A DNA stretch of 64,000 bases from an uncultured Clostridia bacterium. GTDB taxonomy: Bacteria; Bacillota; Clostridia; Oscillospirales; Ruminococcaceae. A model generated the notes under the pieces. The model was not told the origin of the DNA. It saw only the letters and a list, made by a program, of their open reading frames with translations, and did no database searches. This document shows positions 36,093 to 45,714 of the stretch, in pieces; within the stretch, counting starts at the first letter, position 1; every line of letters starts with the position of its first letter. Location of the stretch: the NCBI GenBank assembly GCA_947627045.1, contig CANQUM010000002.1, positions 1-64,000 of the forward strand. The letters run 5' to 3'. Made by a program: the position numbers and the translations under genes.

Positions 36093-36911
36093 TCAATTCT
36101 CTGTAACCGGTTGGTTTAGGCTGTCAAACGTAACTTGATTTTCAAGCTCCGCTTGTTCAGAATTATCATCGCTTACATCTGAGCCTGAAATAGAAGTCAT
36201 ATCGCTTTCACTTTCATCAAGGGATTTTTCCTCAATAATTTCAAGAATTGAGTTTGTATTTTCCTTTGTGTTTTCATCAGAAGATTTTGAATCTGCAGAA
36301 ATGTCCTTGCTTTCATCAACAACGCTTTCAATACCTTCAACCACAACAGGCTCGCTGTTGTCCACCTCAAATGCCAAAGGAAGCTGTTTTTCAACCTTGA
36401 CCTTAAATGTTTCCGCTGACAGTCTTGCAAACATAGTCAGCGAGGAGAGAATTATAAACACAGCAGGCAATATTGTAAACGCTTCAACACAGTATCTGAA
36501 CAGTGATATGAACAGCTCTGAATCATTAAGCCCTGCAAAATCCAAAAATCTGCCGGTTTTAAGCTCGTGCCCTGCCTGAACTATAGAGTAAGCTCCCATT
36601 GAAAGTGATGTGAGCATAACTACCGCACATTCAGATGCGCCGACGCATTTTCTTTTTCTTGATTTAAACAAGATAACACAAAACGAAATAGATATTATAA
36701 ATACAGTAAGCGCTCTTCCGTAATTTTGAAAGAACATATATTTCCCTGCACTTAATATGTATTCACGTTTTGATTCAAAAAAGTAATTAAACACAGCACG
36801 TCCTAAGAATTCTGAAAACACAGCAGCCGCACTCAATATCACAGCGAAAATCGAAAGCGCTAGAGGTGCTCCGTCACCATAGGTTAATTTTTTTCTCATT
36901 TTGTTGTACAT
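36093..36911 (-). CDS. Membrane protein with acidic C-terminal tail
   Basis: The 272-aa protein has four predicted membrane helices (about residues 15-38, 62-82, 95-115 and 135-160) and then about 105 cytosolic residues rich in Ser, Asp, Glu and Asn. I do not recognise the family. The first ATG touches the aaagg site, so a start four codons later (36899) is possible. The N-terminal part (LTYGDGAPLALSIFAVILSAAAVFSEFLG) resembles other small clostridial membrane proteins only in general character. It lies between yfhO and asnB, both on the same strand. Confidence 0.55.
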   Translation of the reverse strand: MYNKMRKKLTYGDGAPLALSIFAVILSAAAVFSEFLGRAVFNYFFESKREYILSAGKYMFFQNYGRALTVFIISISFCVILFKSRKRKCVGASECAVVMLTSLSMGAYSIVQAGHELKTGRFLDFAGLNDSELFISLFRYCVEAFTILPAVFIILSSLTMFARLSAETFKVKVEKQLPLAFEVDNSEPVVVEGIESVVDESKDISADSKSSDENTKENTNSILEIIEEKSLDESESDMTSISGSDVSDDNSEQAELENQVTFDSLNQPVTEN

Positions 36912-37038
36912 CCTTTCTTAAATTTGCGAGTTTGAAAAGCGTACAGCACGATCCAAACTCATTGCTGAAATAAGTGTTTTAATTGTTACCTCCTAAAATT
37001 TACACATTAAAATATAAAAATATAAAAGAATAAAACAA

Positions 37039-37064
37039 AACAGGAGGGAATTATTCCTCCTGTT
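37039..37064 (-). terminator. Terminator of the first yfhO-like gene
   Basis: AACAGGAGG and CCTCCTGTT form a 9-bp stem, followed on the minus strand by TTTGTTTTATTC. Confidence 0.85.
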
Positions 37065-37134
37065 ATAATAATAAACCTATATCAATTTTATTGTCAACGA
37101 TGATATGTGCCGAAAGAAAAGACTATTTATCATT

Positions 37135-39978
37135 TTATTTAGCTTTAGAGAATTTTTTTACTATCTTTTCTTTTATAATACCGTCTTTATATTCGTAACA
37201 AAATATCACAGCACATATGATAAGACCGATAATCGATATGACAATTGAAACAATAAAGTAATTAGGCATAAAGACCATTTCAATCTGATGACTTCCTTCA
37301 TCAAGTTTCAATGCAACAAGAGAGTCTATCGCACAAACAGGCTCTGCTTTCTTTCCGTCGACTGTTATTTTCCAGCCCTCCTCATAAGGAATAGTCGTTA
37401 GCATGACCTTATTGTCTCCGCTGATTTTAATGTTACCCTTTAAGCTCCTGTCAGTATACTCGGTAACATTAAGTTCGTTTTTCTTTATGTTATCTACAGC
37501 ATTGCCGAAAGCCGTATAATCCATTGTGTAAAACAGCTCCTGACTCCAAAAAGCCTCTCTGTCTAGAGTTATTCTGAGTCTTATCGTGCTGTTCTTTTCA
37601 TAATCACCCAAATCTACTATTCTGTAATCGTCTCCCTCGAAATAACCGCCTGCATAATTCATTTCCGGCTCAGTGCTGTTCTCGCTCTTATACTTTTGGA
37701 ATTCCTCTTCATCATAATACCAAAGATTGCACGCTTTTTCATACGTTGTCGGGAAATATACATAAACAGGACCGTCTTTCTCAACATTGATAAGATAATC
37801 TATATGGCTTTCAGAACCCTCCTCCGCCGTGTTATAATACCTGACCAGATCATCTCCGTAAGGCTCTGACTCTACATTTAAAATCTCATCAACCGTATAC
37901 TGCAAAGGCTCTAATATTTGTTTTGTCTCTTCATTTGAACTATTTGCAAGAATTGCACTGAAAATATTATTCTGATTCTCAAACGGATTAAATTCTCCCA
38001 GCTTTAAATCACATACTCCTGCATCAGCCTGAAAACCTACAGATAATGCGTATGGATTTTGATACTGCGTAACCGTTCCGTCCCCTGATTCATCATACGC
38101 AGCAAAGTCTTTTACCTTAAAATAGTTTACCGGAACATTTTCTATTCTTGTTCCGCAATAATCCGACCAAAGTTCATCACTTTTGTCAATAAGATATTTT
38201 ATACCCAAAAGCGAATCATTCATATATGTCGAGCCGTTGTAGCAGGTAAAATTACCGCCGTATCCGTATCCCAGCTTTTTAAGGAACAAAAGTGCTTTTG
38301 TATTCATAGTAGAGGACGAATGTGAAACTCCGGCATAGCCTATTCCCATAGGATCGCAAACAGTTCTGTCGAAAGTCTTTTCCATTCTGTAAAACGACTT
38401 ATCGTCCTTTTTAATGTCGTCCACGATACCGCGTATTTCGGTCATATAATTTTCATAGCTTGAATATTCGCTGTATGCAACGTCCTTATCTATTTTTTTG
38501 ATTGTGTCAAATGATACCAGATACAGTTCGGCAAAAACAATTATTGAGATAAAAACAGCAATACTTTTTCTATTCTTTTTCTTTAAAAGAATTAAAAGAA
38601 TAAAGTAAATCGCAAGCATAATTGCCGAAAACCATATTCCGCCGATTTGACTGCTTGTTGTTCCGTCATCATACGTTTTTTGAGTTAAAGTATAAAAGCT
38701 CGGCATATCGGTCGTTTCATAATATGCAAGAAGACAAATCAGAGCAAAAACCGTTCCGCCCACAGCCTTTATGCTGACGCCTCTTAAATTATCGAATGTT
38801 TTTACCGCCATAATCAAAAGAACAAATGAAAAGGCAAAAGAGTATCTGTAAGGCAGCCAGTTAGGAACCTGAAATCCGTGCCACACAATATCAACAGGAG
38901 CCAAATACATACTTACAAACAGCACCGCTGTCAAAGCACCCAGACCTGCTTTTTGTTTTATATCAATTTTTTTATTCAGGAAAAACAGCGGAACCATAAT
39001 AAGTGTGAGCGTTCCGCAGAAAATCATAGGAAGCCCTTCGGGACGAACTGTATCATAGCTCATAGGGAATAGCTTTGTAAAGAAATCGAACAAATTAAAC
39101 TGTGTATGCAGTGAAAAATCAGGAGTACTGAAATCGAGTTTTCCAAGACTCAGCGATTTATAGACAGGAATCAAAACAATGCAGGCAAGCATTACCGCTA
39201 TAACAGCAGAGCCTATAAACCTGAGAATACTGAATAAAACTGATTTTGCCGTCTGTTTTGTTTTTGTTGTGAAAAGATAATATAAAAAATATAAAGCTGT
39301 AAAAATTCCTATCATATACCCGATATAAAAATGGGCAATGAAAACAAGTGCCAGAGGTATAATAAAGAACAGCGTCTTTTTCTTATCAATGAGCTTTCCT
39401 ACACCGTAACAAATAAACGGAAGATAAATAAGTCCGTCCAGCCACATAGGGTCCATAAGCTCTACGACTATATATGTCATAAGCGCATAGCAAGTAGAAA
39501 AAATAACTGTAGTTACATTTTTTGTCTTATAGCTTTTTCTTATAAAAAACGCAAATGCAACAGCCGCTGCAGCGATTTTCAAAAGCTGAATAATTTCAAT
39601 AGCTCCGCACATCATTGTTCTTGGAAGAATGCAGATGATAAGCATAAACGGACTAAGCAAATAATATGCAAATATACCAAACATCTCACCTGACAGATTT
39701 CTATACCAGCTATAGATAAAACTGCCCTTTCCCCAGAAAGCGTCCCGCAATGCCTCATAGTAATACACATACTGACCGTTCAAATCAAGAACTAAAACCG
39801 AATTATCTCCCCACGGATGCACCTTAAACACCGCATAGACGATATACATTATTATCAGCGGAATAATGAACACCAATCCATAAATTCTGTGCTGATAAAG
39901 CCATTGCTTTACGCCTTTCTTGCTGTTAGAAACAGCACCTTTTGGCGGAGTGAGCATAATCTTTTCGCTTTTACTCAT
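37135..39978 (-). CDS. YfhO family membrane protein
   Basis: This 947-aa protein matches the YfhO family of large polytopic glycosyltransferase-like membrane proteins. B. subtilis YfhO is implicated in lipoteichoic acid glycosylation. After a short basic N-terminus come a first helix and the family motif DLNGQYVYYYEALRDAFWGKGSFIYSWYRNLSGEMFGIFAYYLLSPF, then about twelve membrane helices to residue 490. A large extracellular beta-rich domain (500-900) ends with TIPYEEGWKITVDGKKAEPVCAIDSLVALKLDEGSHQIEMVFMP and a final helix. Length is typical. A second YfhO-like gene lies at the window end. It has its own terminator. The substrate cannot be told from sequence. Confidence 0.85.
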   Translation of the reverse strand: MSKSEKIMLTPPKGAVSNSKKGVKQWLYQHRIYGLVFIIPLIIMYIVYAVFKVHPWGDNSVLVLDLNGQYVYYYEALRDAFWGKGSFIYSWYRNLSGEMFGIFAYYLLSPFMLIICILPRTMMCGAIEIIQLLKIAAAAVAFAFFIRKSYKTKNVTTVIFSTCYALMTYIVVELMDPMWLDGLIYLPFICYGVGKLIDKKKTLFFIIPLALVFIAHFYIGYMIGIFTALYFLYYLFTTKTKQTAKSVLFSILRFIGSAVIAVMLACIVLIPVYKSLSLGKLDFSTPDFSLHTQFNLFDFFTKLFPMSYDTVRPEGLPMIFCGTLTLIMVPLFFLNKKIDIKQKAGLGALTAVLFVSMYLAPVDIVWHGFQVPNWLPYRYSFAFSFVLLIMAVKTFDNLRGVSIKAVGGTVFALICLLAYYETTDMPSFYTLTQKTYDDGTTSSQIGGIWFSAIMLAIYFILLILLKKKNRKSIAVFISIIVFAELYLVSFDTIKKIDKDVAYSEYSSYENYMTEIRGIVDDIKKDDKSFYRMEKTFDRTVCDPMGIGYAGVSHSSSTMNTKALLFLKKLGYGYGGNFTCYNGSTYMNDSLLGIKYLIDKSDELWSDYCGTRIENVPVNYFKVKDFAAYDESGDGTVTQYQNPYALSVGFQADAGVCDLKLGEFNPFENQNNIFSAILANSSNEETKQILEPLQYTVDEILNVESEPYGDDLVRYYNTAEEGSESHIDYLINVEKDGPVYVYFPTTYEKACNLWYYDEEEFQKYKSENSTEPEMNYAGGYFEGDDYRIVDLGDYEKNSTIRLRITLDREAFWSQELFYTMDYTAFGNAVDNIKKNELNVTEYTDRSLKGNIKISGDNKVMLTTIPYEEGWKITVDGKKAEPVCAIDSLVALKLDEGSHQIEMVFMPNYFIVSIVISIIGLIICAVIFCYEYKDGIIKEKIVKKFSKAK

Positions 39979-40091
39979 ATTTCATCAATACCCCTTTGCA
40001 TTTTAATTATAATCAATTGTCATACATCTGACAAATATTATTCTAAATTACTGCTCTTCTTTTTCTCAGAAATAATATATCTGGGTCTGCA

Positions 40092-40712
40092 TTAAATTTC
40101 CTCAGAAGACCTTAAAACCTTTGAAATCTTATAAACACAATAAACAAACCATATTTTAAAGAAAATTACTCCTACTACTAAAATCTGCATAATTGCTTTT
40201 TGAATTGCATCCGGCAGATAATTTACAATAAAATTATTAAACGAAAACGTAAAAATTTCAATTATCAGAATTGCAAGCCAGACTGTTCCCAGTATTTTAA
40301 TTCTATGAATATCTCCTAAGCAGTCCTTTGCCTTATAAAACGCAAACACCAGTAATGTAAATGCAATAAGTTTTATTCCCCAAAAAGCATTTGTTAAAAC
40401 GAATTCTGTTTCTGCGTTTCCTATGCCGAAACGCTCTAAAAAATATGTATAGATGTAATTTTTATCTAAAAACGATATTACAAACTGAACCAGACTGACA
40501 ATTGTCATAAATATCCCTGCAATTTTAATGCAGTTAAACGCTTTTGAATACCGTGAAAGCCTGCATATTCCGAAAACTGTTAGAATCCAGCCTGTAAAAT
40601 CAGGCAGAATGTCAATGCCGTAAACAGAAGCATTAATATCAAACAATAAAAAAACAGAACCCCAAAAAATCTGCAACACATTTTCCACCTGATCTTTGTA
40701 TTTTTTTATCAT
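40092..40712 (-). CDS. Polytopic membrane protein of unknown function
   Basis: This 206-aa protein has about five membrane helices: residues 13-30, 40-52, 62-82, 108-126 and 143-200 in two parts. It has no signal peptide and no enzyme motif. The helix LPDFTGWILTVFGICRLS contains a proline-glycine pair that recurs in small clostridial membrane proteins. I do not recognise a named family. A weak agag site precedes the ATG. It lies between pckG and yfhO on the same strand, behind a pckG terminator, so it probably has its own promoter. Confidence 0.6.
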   Translation of the reverse strand: MIKKYKDQVENVLQIFWGSVFLLFDINASVYGIDILPDFTGWILTVFGICRLSRYSKAFNCIKIAGIFMTIVSLVQFVISFLDKNYIYTYFLERFGIGNAETEFVLTNAFWGIKLIAFTLLVFAFYKAKDCLGDIHRIKILGTVWLAILIIEIFTFSFNNFIVNYLPDAIQKAIMQILVVGVIFFKIWFVYCVYKISKVLRSSEEI

Positions 40713-40784
40713 CTCTAAATAAAAATTATACTATACTTACCAACCCGTGTCAAGACACCAGCAAACCGCTGGGTCATCTAAAAA

Positions 40785-40809
40785 GGACAAATCCAAAACG
40801 GATTTGCCC
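40785..40809 (-). terminator. Terminator of pckG
   Basis: Minus-strand GGGCAAATCC and GGATTTGTCC form a 10-bp stem with one G-T pair, followed by TTTTTAG. Confidence 0.85.
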
Positions 40810-40832
40810 TTTGTTGTGGTTATAATTTAAAA

Positions 40833-42626
40833 TTACTTATTAAGTCTTGCCTCAAGCTTGTTAAGCTCATCTGTCATTTCTTTAGGCAGCCTGTCGCCAA
40901 ACTGCTTGTAGAACTCTCTAATATCAGCAACCTCGTCATTCCAGAGTTCTTTATCAACAGATAAAAGCTCGTTTAAAGTTTCAGGAGTAATTTCGTCCTC
41001 AATGCCTTCTAGGTTCAGATCCTCAGGCTTTGGAAGATACCCAATAGCAGTTTCCTGAGCGTCAACTGTTCCCTCACATCTCTTGATTATCCAGTCAAGA
41101 ACTCTCATATTGTCGCCGAAACCGGGCCAGATAAAGTTACCCTCATCGTCCTGCTTGAACCAGTTTACATTGAATATCTTAGGAGCCTTATCACCGAGCT
41201 TCTTGCCCATTTTGACCCAGTGAGCCCAATAGTCGCCCATATGGTAGCCGCAGAAAGGCTTCATAGCCATAGGATCGTGTCTTAAAACTCCAACAGCACC
41301 TGTTGCAGCAGCGGTTGTCTCGGAAGAAACTACCGAGCCTACAAATGTACCGTGAGTCCAGTCAAATGACTGATAAACAAGCGGTGTAGTCTTAGCTCTT
41401 CTTCCACCGAAGATAATAGCCGAGATAGGAACTCCCTCAGGGTTATTGAATTCAGGCGAAATGCAGGGACAGTTTTCAGCAGGAGCGGTAAATCTTGAGT
41501 TAGGATGTGCAAGGTTGTTGCCCTCAGCAACATACTCAGGACCGTTTACTTTTGCTCCCTTCCACTCTGTAGCGTTTACAGGAGGATTTTTGTCGAGTTT
41601 TTCCCACCATACTGTCATATCGTCATTGTTGATAGCAACATTTGTGAATATTGTGTTCTTCCTTGTTGACTCCAAAGCGTTATAATTAGATTTAGCGTTT
41701 GTTCCCGGAGCAACTCCGAAGAAACCGTTTTCAGGATTTATAGCATAAAGTCTGCCGTCTTCGCCCTGCTTTAGCCAAGCAATATCATCTCCTACTGTCC
41801 ATACCTTATAGCCTTTCTTTGTATAAACCTCAGGAGGAATAAGCATAGCAAGATTTGTCTTTCCGCAGGCTGACGGGAAAGCCGCAGTGATATATTTAAC
41901 TTCGCCGTCAGGCTTTTCAACACCGAGAATGAGCATATGCTCAGCCATCCAACCCTCGTTTTTACCCTGATATGAAGCGATTCTCAAAGCAAAGCACTTC
42001 TTGCCGAGAAGTACGTTTCCGCCATATGCCGAATTTATCGACCAAATAGTGTTATCCTGCGGGAAGTGTACAATATATCTCTTTTCAGGGTCAATATCAG
42101 CCTTCGAGTGAAGACCTCTTACAAAGTCATTTGAAGTATCGCCGAGGTTTTCAAAAGCCTTAGCTCCCATTCTTGTCATAATGTCCATATTAAGAACAAC
42201 ATATATCGAATCCGTTATCTCCACTCCGACCTTTGCAAGCGGTGAGCCGATAGGTCCCATTGAATATGGAATAACGTACATTGTTCTTCCCTTCATAACT
42301 CCGTCGTACATAGGAGTCAGCTTTGCATACATTTCCTCAGGGTCGCACCAGTTGTTTGTAGGTCCTGCTTCTTCTTTTGTATTTGTGCAAATAAATGTTC
42401 TGTCCTCAACTCTTGCAACGTCATTAGGAAGTGTTCTGTGATATAAACATCCCGGAAGTTTTTCTTCATTTAGCTTTATCATTTCGCCTGTCGATATAGC
42501 CTCGTCTCTAAGAGCCTGAAGCTGTTCGTCGCTGCCATCGATCCAAACGACCTTTTCCGGCTTTGTCAATGCAATCATTTCATCAACCCACGCATTTACA
42601 TTTGGGTTTTTAGTTAAACTGGCCAT
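40833..42626 (-). CDS. pckG: Phosphoenolpyruvate carboxykinase, GTP type
   Basis: The track start at 42716 includes promoter sequence; the ATG at 42626 behind gaggag gives MASLTKNPNVNAWV and 597 aa, a normal GTP-PEPCK length. Kinase motifs are FPSACGKTNLAMLIPPE (P-loop, with the active-site cysteine typical of the GTP-dependent family) and VGDDIAW, plus the substrate-binding PYSMGPIGSP and AYGGNVLLGKK. In fermenting Firmicutes this enzyme usually carboxylates PEP to oxaloacetate, giving GTP and feeding malate/fumarate/succinate. A near-perfect Rex operator sits upstream of its promoter, which fits NADH control of a C4 branch. Confidence 0.96.
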   Translation of the reverse strand: MASLTKNPNVNAWVDEMIALTKPEKVVWIDGSDEQLQALRDEAISTGEMIKLNEEKLPGCLYHRTLPNDVARVEDRTFICTNTKEEAGPTNNWCDPEEMYAKLTPMYDGVMKGRTMYVIPYSMGPIGSPLAKVGVEITDSIYVVLNMDIMTRMGAKAFENLGDTSNDFVRGLHSKADIDPEKRYIVHFPQDNTIWSINSAYGGNVLLGKKCFALRIASYQGKNEGWMAEHMLILGVEKPDGEVKYITAAFPSACGKTNLAMLIPPEVYTKKGYKVWTVGDDIAWLKQGEDGRLYAINPENGFFGVAPGTNAKSNYNALESTRKNTIFTNVAINNDDMTVWWEKLDKNPPVNATEWKGAKVNGPEYVAEGNNLAHPNSRFTAPAENCPCISPEFNNPEGVPISAIIFGGRRAKTTPLVYQSFDWTHGTFVGSVVSSETTAAATGAVGVLRHDPMAMKPFCGYHMGDYWAHWVKMGKKLGDKAPKIFNVNWFKQDDEGNFIWPGFGDNMRVLDWIIKRCEGTVDAQETAIGYLPKPEDLNLEGIEDEITPETLNELLSVDKELWNDEVADIREFYKQFGDRLPKEMTDELNKLEARLNK

Positions 42627-42687
42627 AATTTTTCTCCTCTCATAAATAGGTATTTTAGTTGAAATAAACCAACTTTCCACAAATACC

Positions 42688-42716
42688 ATTATACTGTTAA
42701 TTCTAAGTGTTGTCAA
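42688..42716 (-). promoter_or_regulatory. Consensus promoter of pckG
   Basis: On the minus strand TTGACA (42716-42711) and TATAAT (42693-42688) lie 17 bases apart, about 60 bases before the ATG. Confidence 0.85.
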
Positions 42717-42724
42717 TAGGCGAA

Positions 42725-42742
42725 TTGTTAAATATTTAACAC
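42725..42742. promoter_or_regulatory. Rex operator upstream of pckG
   Basis: TTGTTAA-ATAT-TTAACAC matches the clostridial Rex consensus with one mismatch in the last base. It is 8 bases upstream of the pckG -35 box, the same distance as the site in front of rex-adhE. Confidence 0.8.
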
Positions 42743-42934
42743 AGTTTTGCAGGATTTATTGTTTAATTATTCATATTTTATTTTAAATGTGAATAATATT
42801 CTAATATATCTTTTGAAAATTGATAAATAAAATAATAAAAAATTCATTATTATGCAGAATAATAAATTATCATACAGCATTTAGTTTAAGTTTTGTTGAT
42901 TATGATAATATACGCTATTATTTGTAATTCTAGT

Positions 42935-42963
42935 TTGACTTTTAAGATAAATTATCGTATAAT
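42935..42963 (+). promoter_or_regulatory. Promoter of the SH3b protein gene
   Basis: TTGACT and TATAAT are separated by 17 bases. The remaining 335-base gap between pckG and this gene is AT-rich and holds the pckG control region. Confidence 0.75.
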
Positions 42964-43051
42964 GAAATATAACTATAAATATGAATTTTATTATTGTAAA
43001 AAGCCAAACATATATATTGAGTGATAATGTTTATTATAGGAGAGAGATTTT

Positions 43052-43675
43052 ATGCAGGACAGTAAAAAGAATAACGGCAACTCAAAGAGCAACAATTCTA
43101 AGAACAACCTTATCGGTCTGGCTATTTTTGTTGGTATGTTTATTTTAATAGTCATTGTTATCGTAATATTTACCCGATCTATTCTTCCAGACAGCGGAAG
43201 CTCGGCAAGCAGTATGCTTGTAGCCGATTCTAACCTGGGTATTCACACTGATACTACTACTGAACCTATTACTGTCAAGCCAAAGAAGGACAATTCATCT
43301 AATGACGATAACGGCGAAGATAATGACTCTGACAACGATGACAAAGAGAAAGGTACTGTAATGACTGTTAGCTCAAGTGTAAATGTGCGTTCGGGACCTG
43401 GTTCCAAATACACTCAGTTGGGCGAGCTTGCCGCAGGAAGGGAAGTTACAGTTTATGAAAACATAGGTGGCTGGTATAGAATTTCATTCAACGGCTCGAC
43501 TGACGCATACGTTTACAGCGGATATATCTCAGGCACACTGCCTGAATCCACTTCTTCAAACGGCTATTACAATGAATATACTGAAAGCACCACCACATAC
43601 ACAAGCTATGCGCAATATAACCAGAACAACAATTTCAACAACGACAATAATAACGGAGGATACTATTATAACTAG
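43052..43675 (+). CDS. Membrane-anchored bacterial SH3 domain protein
   Basis: This 207-aa protein has an Asn/Lys/Ser-rich cytosolic N-terminus, one membrane helix (about 20-42) and an extracellular acidic linker (NSSNDDNGEDNDSDNDDKEK). A bacterial SH3 domain follows (about 100-160) with VSSSVNVRSGPGSKYTQLGELAAGREVTVYENIGGWYRISFNG. The last 45 residues are Tyr/Asn/Thr-rich (NNNFNNDNNNGGYYYN). Such domains usually bind peptidoglycan. The start has a taggagag site and a clear promoter. Role inferred as cell-wall binding. Confidence 0.85.
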   Translation: MQDSKKNNGNSKSNNSKNNLIGLAIFVGMFILIVIVIVIFTRSILPDSGSSASSMLVADSNLGIHTDTTTEPITVKPKKDNSSNDDNGEDNDSDNDDKEKGTVMTVSSSVNVRSGPGSKYTQLGELAAGREVTVYENIGGWYRISFNGSTDAYVYSGYISGTLPESTSSNGYYNEYTESTTTYTSYAQYNQNNNFNNDNNNGGYYYN

Positions 43676-43733
43676 CAGGGCTGACCGCCAAGCCGGCGAC
43701 GGTTCAAAATTATCTTAAAATATATGTAATGAC

Positions 43734-43766
43734 AAGAGCGTTCAGAATTTTCTGAACGCTCTTTTT
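43734..43766. terminator. Bidirectional terminator
   Basis: AAGAGCGTTCAGAA and TTCTGAACGCTCTT form a 14-bp perfect stem followed by TTTT; it lies between convergent genes. Confidence 0.9.
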
Positions 43767-43782
43767 TACACATCTTTACACA

Positions 43783-45690
43783 TCAAATAATTTCATTCAT
43801 CCACACACGCATCTGATTTTCTCCCCTGTTTCCCCATGTATAATATGGTACTGCAACTGCTGTGCACGGTTTTTGTACAGGCAGAGTATCTGAATACAGT
43901 TTATCAGTTTGCTGAATGCAAACGGCTTCAGCTTTCAGCTTGACTGCCCCTCCTAAAGACTTGTCAGCTTCTAAAACACTAACTTTTCCGTTTCTTTTAA
44001 GTGAAACAGATAACACATCTCCGTTATTGTCGATTCCCTCAAAGCAATACACAAGAGGACCTCTGCAAAGAGCTACTCGACCGCTAAGTTGAGGAACTTT
44101 TGAGGAAGCATATATAAATCTAGGCGTATCATCGAGCTTTAATTCAACCGTATCTCCATTTGAAACTTCAAGATAAACATACCCTTTAATCGGTGAAATT
44201 TCAATAGCTTTTTCGTTGATTCTCAATGTATATGTTTTGCTCCAGTGGGGAATTCTTATTGCAAGTTTGCCGCCTTTTTCAATTTTATATGTAACATTGA
44301 AATCATACGGATACGACGTCTTGCAGCACATTTTAATACCGTTTCTAAAAGAAATCTTACCTGCGGCGAACATATGACAAAACGCAGTATCGCTGTTTTC
44401 TCCGTAAGCATACACAGCTATTGATGAAATCAATCTTGCTGCATTCGGCGGGCAGCAAGCACAGGCATACCATTCAGAACGCAAAGTCAAAGCATGACGG
44501 TGTGTAGGAGAAGCTCCTGAAATACCGGGAATGACCTCAAGGGGATTTACATAGAAAAAGCGTTTTCCGTCAAGCTGTATTCCTGCAAGAACAGTATTAT
44601 AAAAAGCTTGTTCCATAACATCCGCATATTCGTTACTAATATCAATTTCGAGCATTCTCGATGCAAAAAACATCAGACCAATTGAAGCACAGGTTTCCGC
44701 ATAAGCGGTATCGCCGGGCAAATCATAATCAACGCTGAATGCTTCTCCAATCGCTGTTGAGCCGATTCCGCCTGTAATATACATTCGTCTTTGAGTAATG
44801 CTTTCCCATAGTCTGCGGCAGGCAGAAACCAGTTCTTTATCCTCCGTTAAAGAAGCAAGGTCTGCCATTCCTGTGTATAAATAAACGGCTCTAACCGCAT
44901 GACCGACTGCGTTGCTCATTCTTCTGACAGGCATTCCGCTTTGCTGATAATTATTATCCTCAGCATTGTTTCCCCAAACCGTCCAATCACGCTTTTCTTT
45001 TTCTTTTTTATAATAGTCAGGGTCTACGCCTCTTATATCAATAAAATGCTCGGCAAGTTCAAGACAATGCTTATTACCCGTTGTACGGTAGAGTTTCAGC
45101 AGTGCAAGTTCGATCTCAGGGTGCCCCGGATACCCCTCATGACCGCAGGTAACAAAGACCTTATAGATATGTTCGGAGTTTTTAAGCATAACCTTGAGAA
45201 GCTTATCCTTTCCTGTAGCCTCAAAATACGCACAGGCCGCCTCAATCATATGACCGCTGCAATACAGCTCATGACCTTCAAGCAGATTCGTCCAGCGTTT
45301 TTCCTTATCCTTTATCGTATAATATGTGTTAAGATAACCGTCTTTGTCCTGAGCATTTGAAATTATGTCAATAAGCTCATCTGCGGTTTTCTCAAGCTCT
45401 TTATCAGGATAATTTGATAACGAATAAGCAACCGCTTCTATCCATTTCGCAGCATCGCTGTCTTGGAAAACCATTCCGTAAAACCCGTCGTGATTTGTAT
45501 TTCCGCTGAGAGCTTTACCCGCATTAATAAAATTTTGAACCGCATGGCTTTTTTCAGAGGATCTATCATTGAGTACACTATACTGATACGGAATTACCGT
45601 TTCACTTATTAACCGTTGATATTTTTCAATAAATCCCTCTGCCTTAAACGCCTTTACTGAAATTTGATGCTGTGCTTTCACTTCACCCAC
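43783..45690 (-). CDS. GH127-family glycosidase (beta-L-arabinofuranosidase type)
   Basis: This 635-aa protein matches GH127 (formerly DUF1680), whose founding member is Bifidobacterium HypBA1, a Zn-dependent enzyme with a catalytic cysteine. The (alpha/alpha)6 barrel shows QDKDGYLNTYYT, GHELYCSGHMIEAACAYFEATGKDKLL, YITGGIGSTAIGEAFSVDYDLP and the metal/cysteine motif SEWYACACCPPNAARL. No signal peptide, so probably cytosolic. The start is GTG (45690, or a second GTG three codons later). It follows rnr by only 24 bases and may be read through from it. Action on arabinose-containing oligosaccharides fits the fucose/arabinose isomerase gene further on, but this is inference. Confidence 0.85.
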   Translation of the reverse strand: MGEVKAQHQISVKAFKAEGFIEKYQRLISETVIPYQYSVLNDRSSEKSHAVQNFINAGKALSGNTNHDGFYGMVFQDSDAAKWIEAVAYSLSNYPDKELEKTADELIDIISNAQDKDGYLNTYYTIKDKEKRWTNLLEGHELYCSGHMIEAACAYFEATGKDKLLKVMLKNSEHIYKVFVTCGHEGYPGHPEIELALLKLYRTTGNKHCLELAEHFIDIRGVDPDYYKKEKEKRDWTVWGNNAEDNNYQQSGMPVRRMSNAVGHAVRAVYLYTGMADLASLTEDKELVSACRRLWESITQRRMYITGGIGSTAIGEAFSVDYDLPGDTAYAETCASIGLMFFASRMLEIDISNEYADVMEQAFYNTVLAGIQLDGKRFFYVNPLEVIPGISGASPTHRHALTLRSEWYACACCPPNAARLISSIAVYAYGENSDTAFCHMFAAGKISFRNGIKMCCKTSYPYDFNVTYKIEKGGKLAIRIPHWSKTYTLRINEKAIEISPIKGYVYLEVSNGDTVELKLDDTPRFIYASSKVPQLSGRVALCRGPLVYCFEGIDNNGDVLSVSLKRNGKVSVLEADKSLGGAVKLKAEAVCIQQTDKLYSDTLPVQKPCTAVAVPYYTWGNRGENQMRVWMNEII

Positions 45691-45714
45691 CCCTGTTTAA
45701 ACAAACAATATCTT

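Noticed and set aside
43676-43720. Possible RNA gene in the GC-rich segment after the SH3b gene
   Set aside because: A short GC-rich patch only; no cloverleaf or other conserved fold could be drawn.
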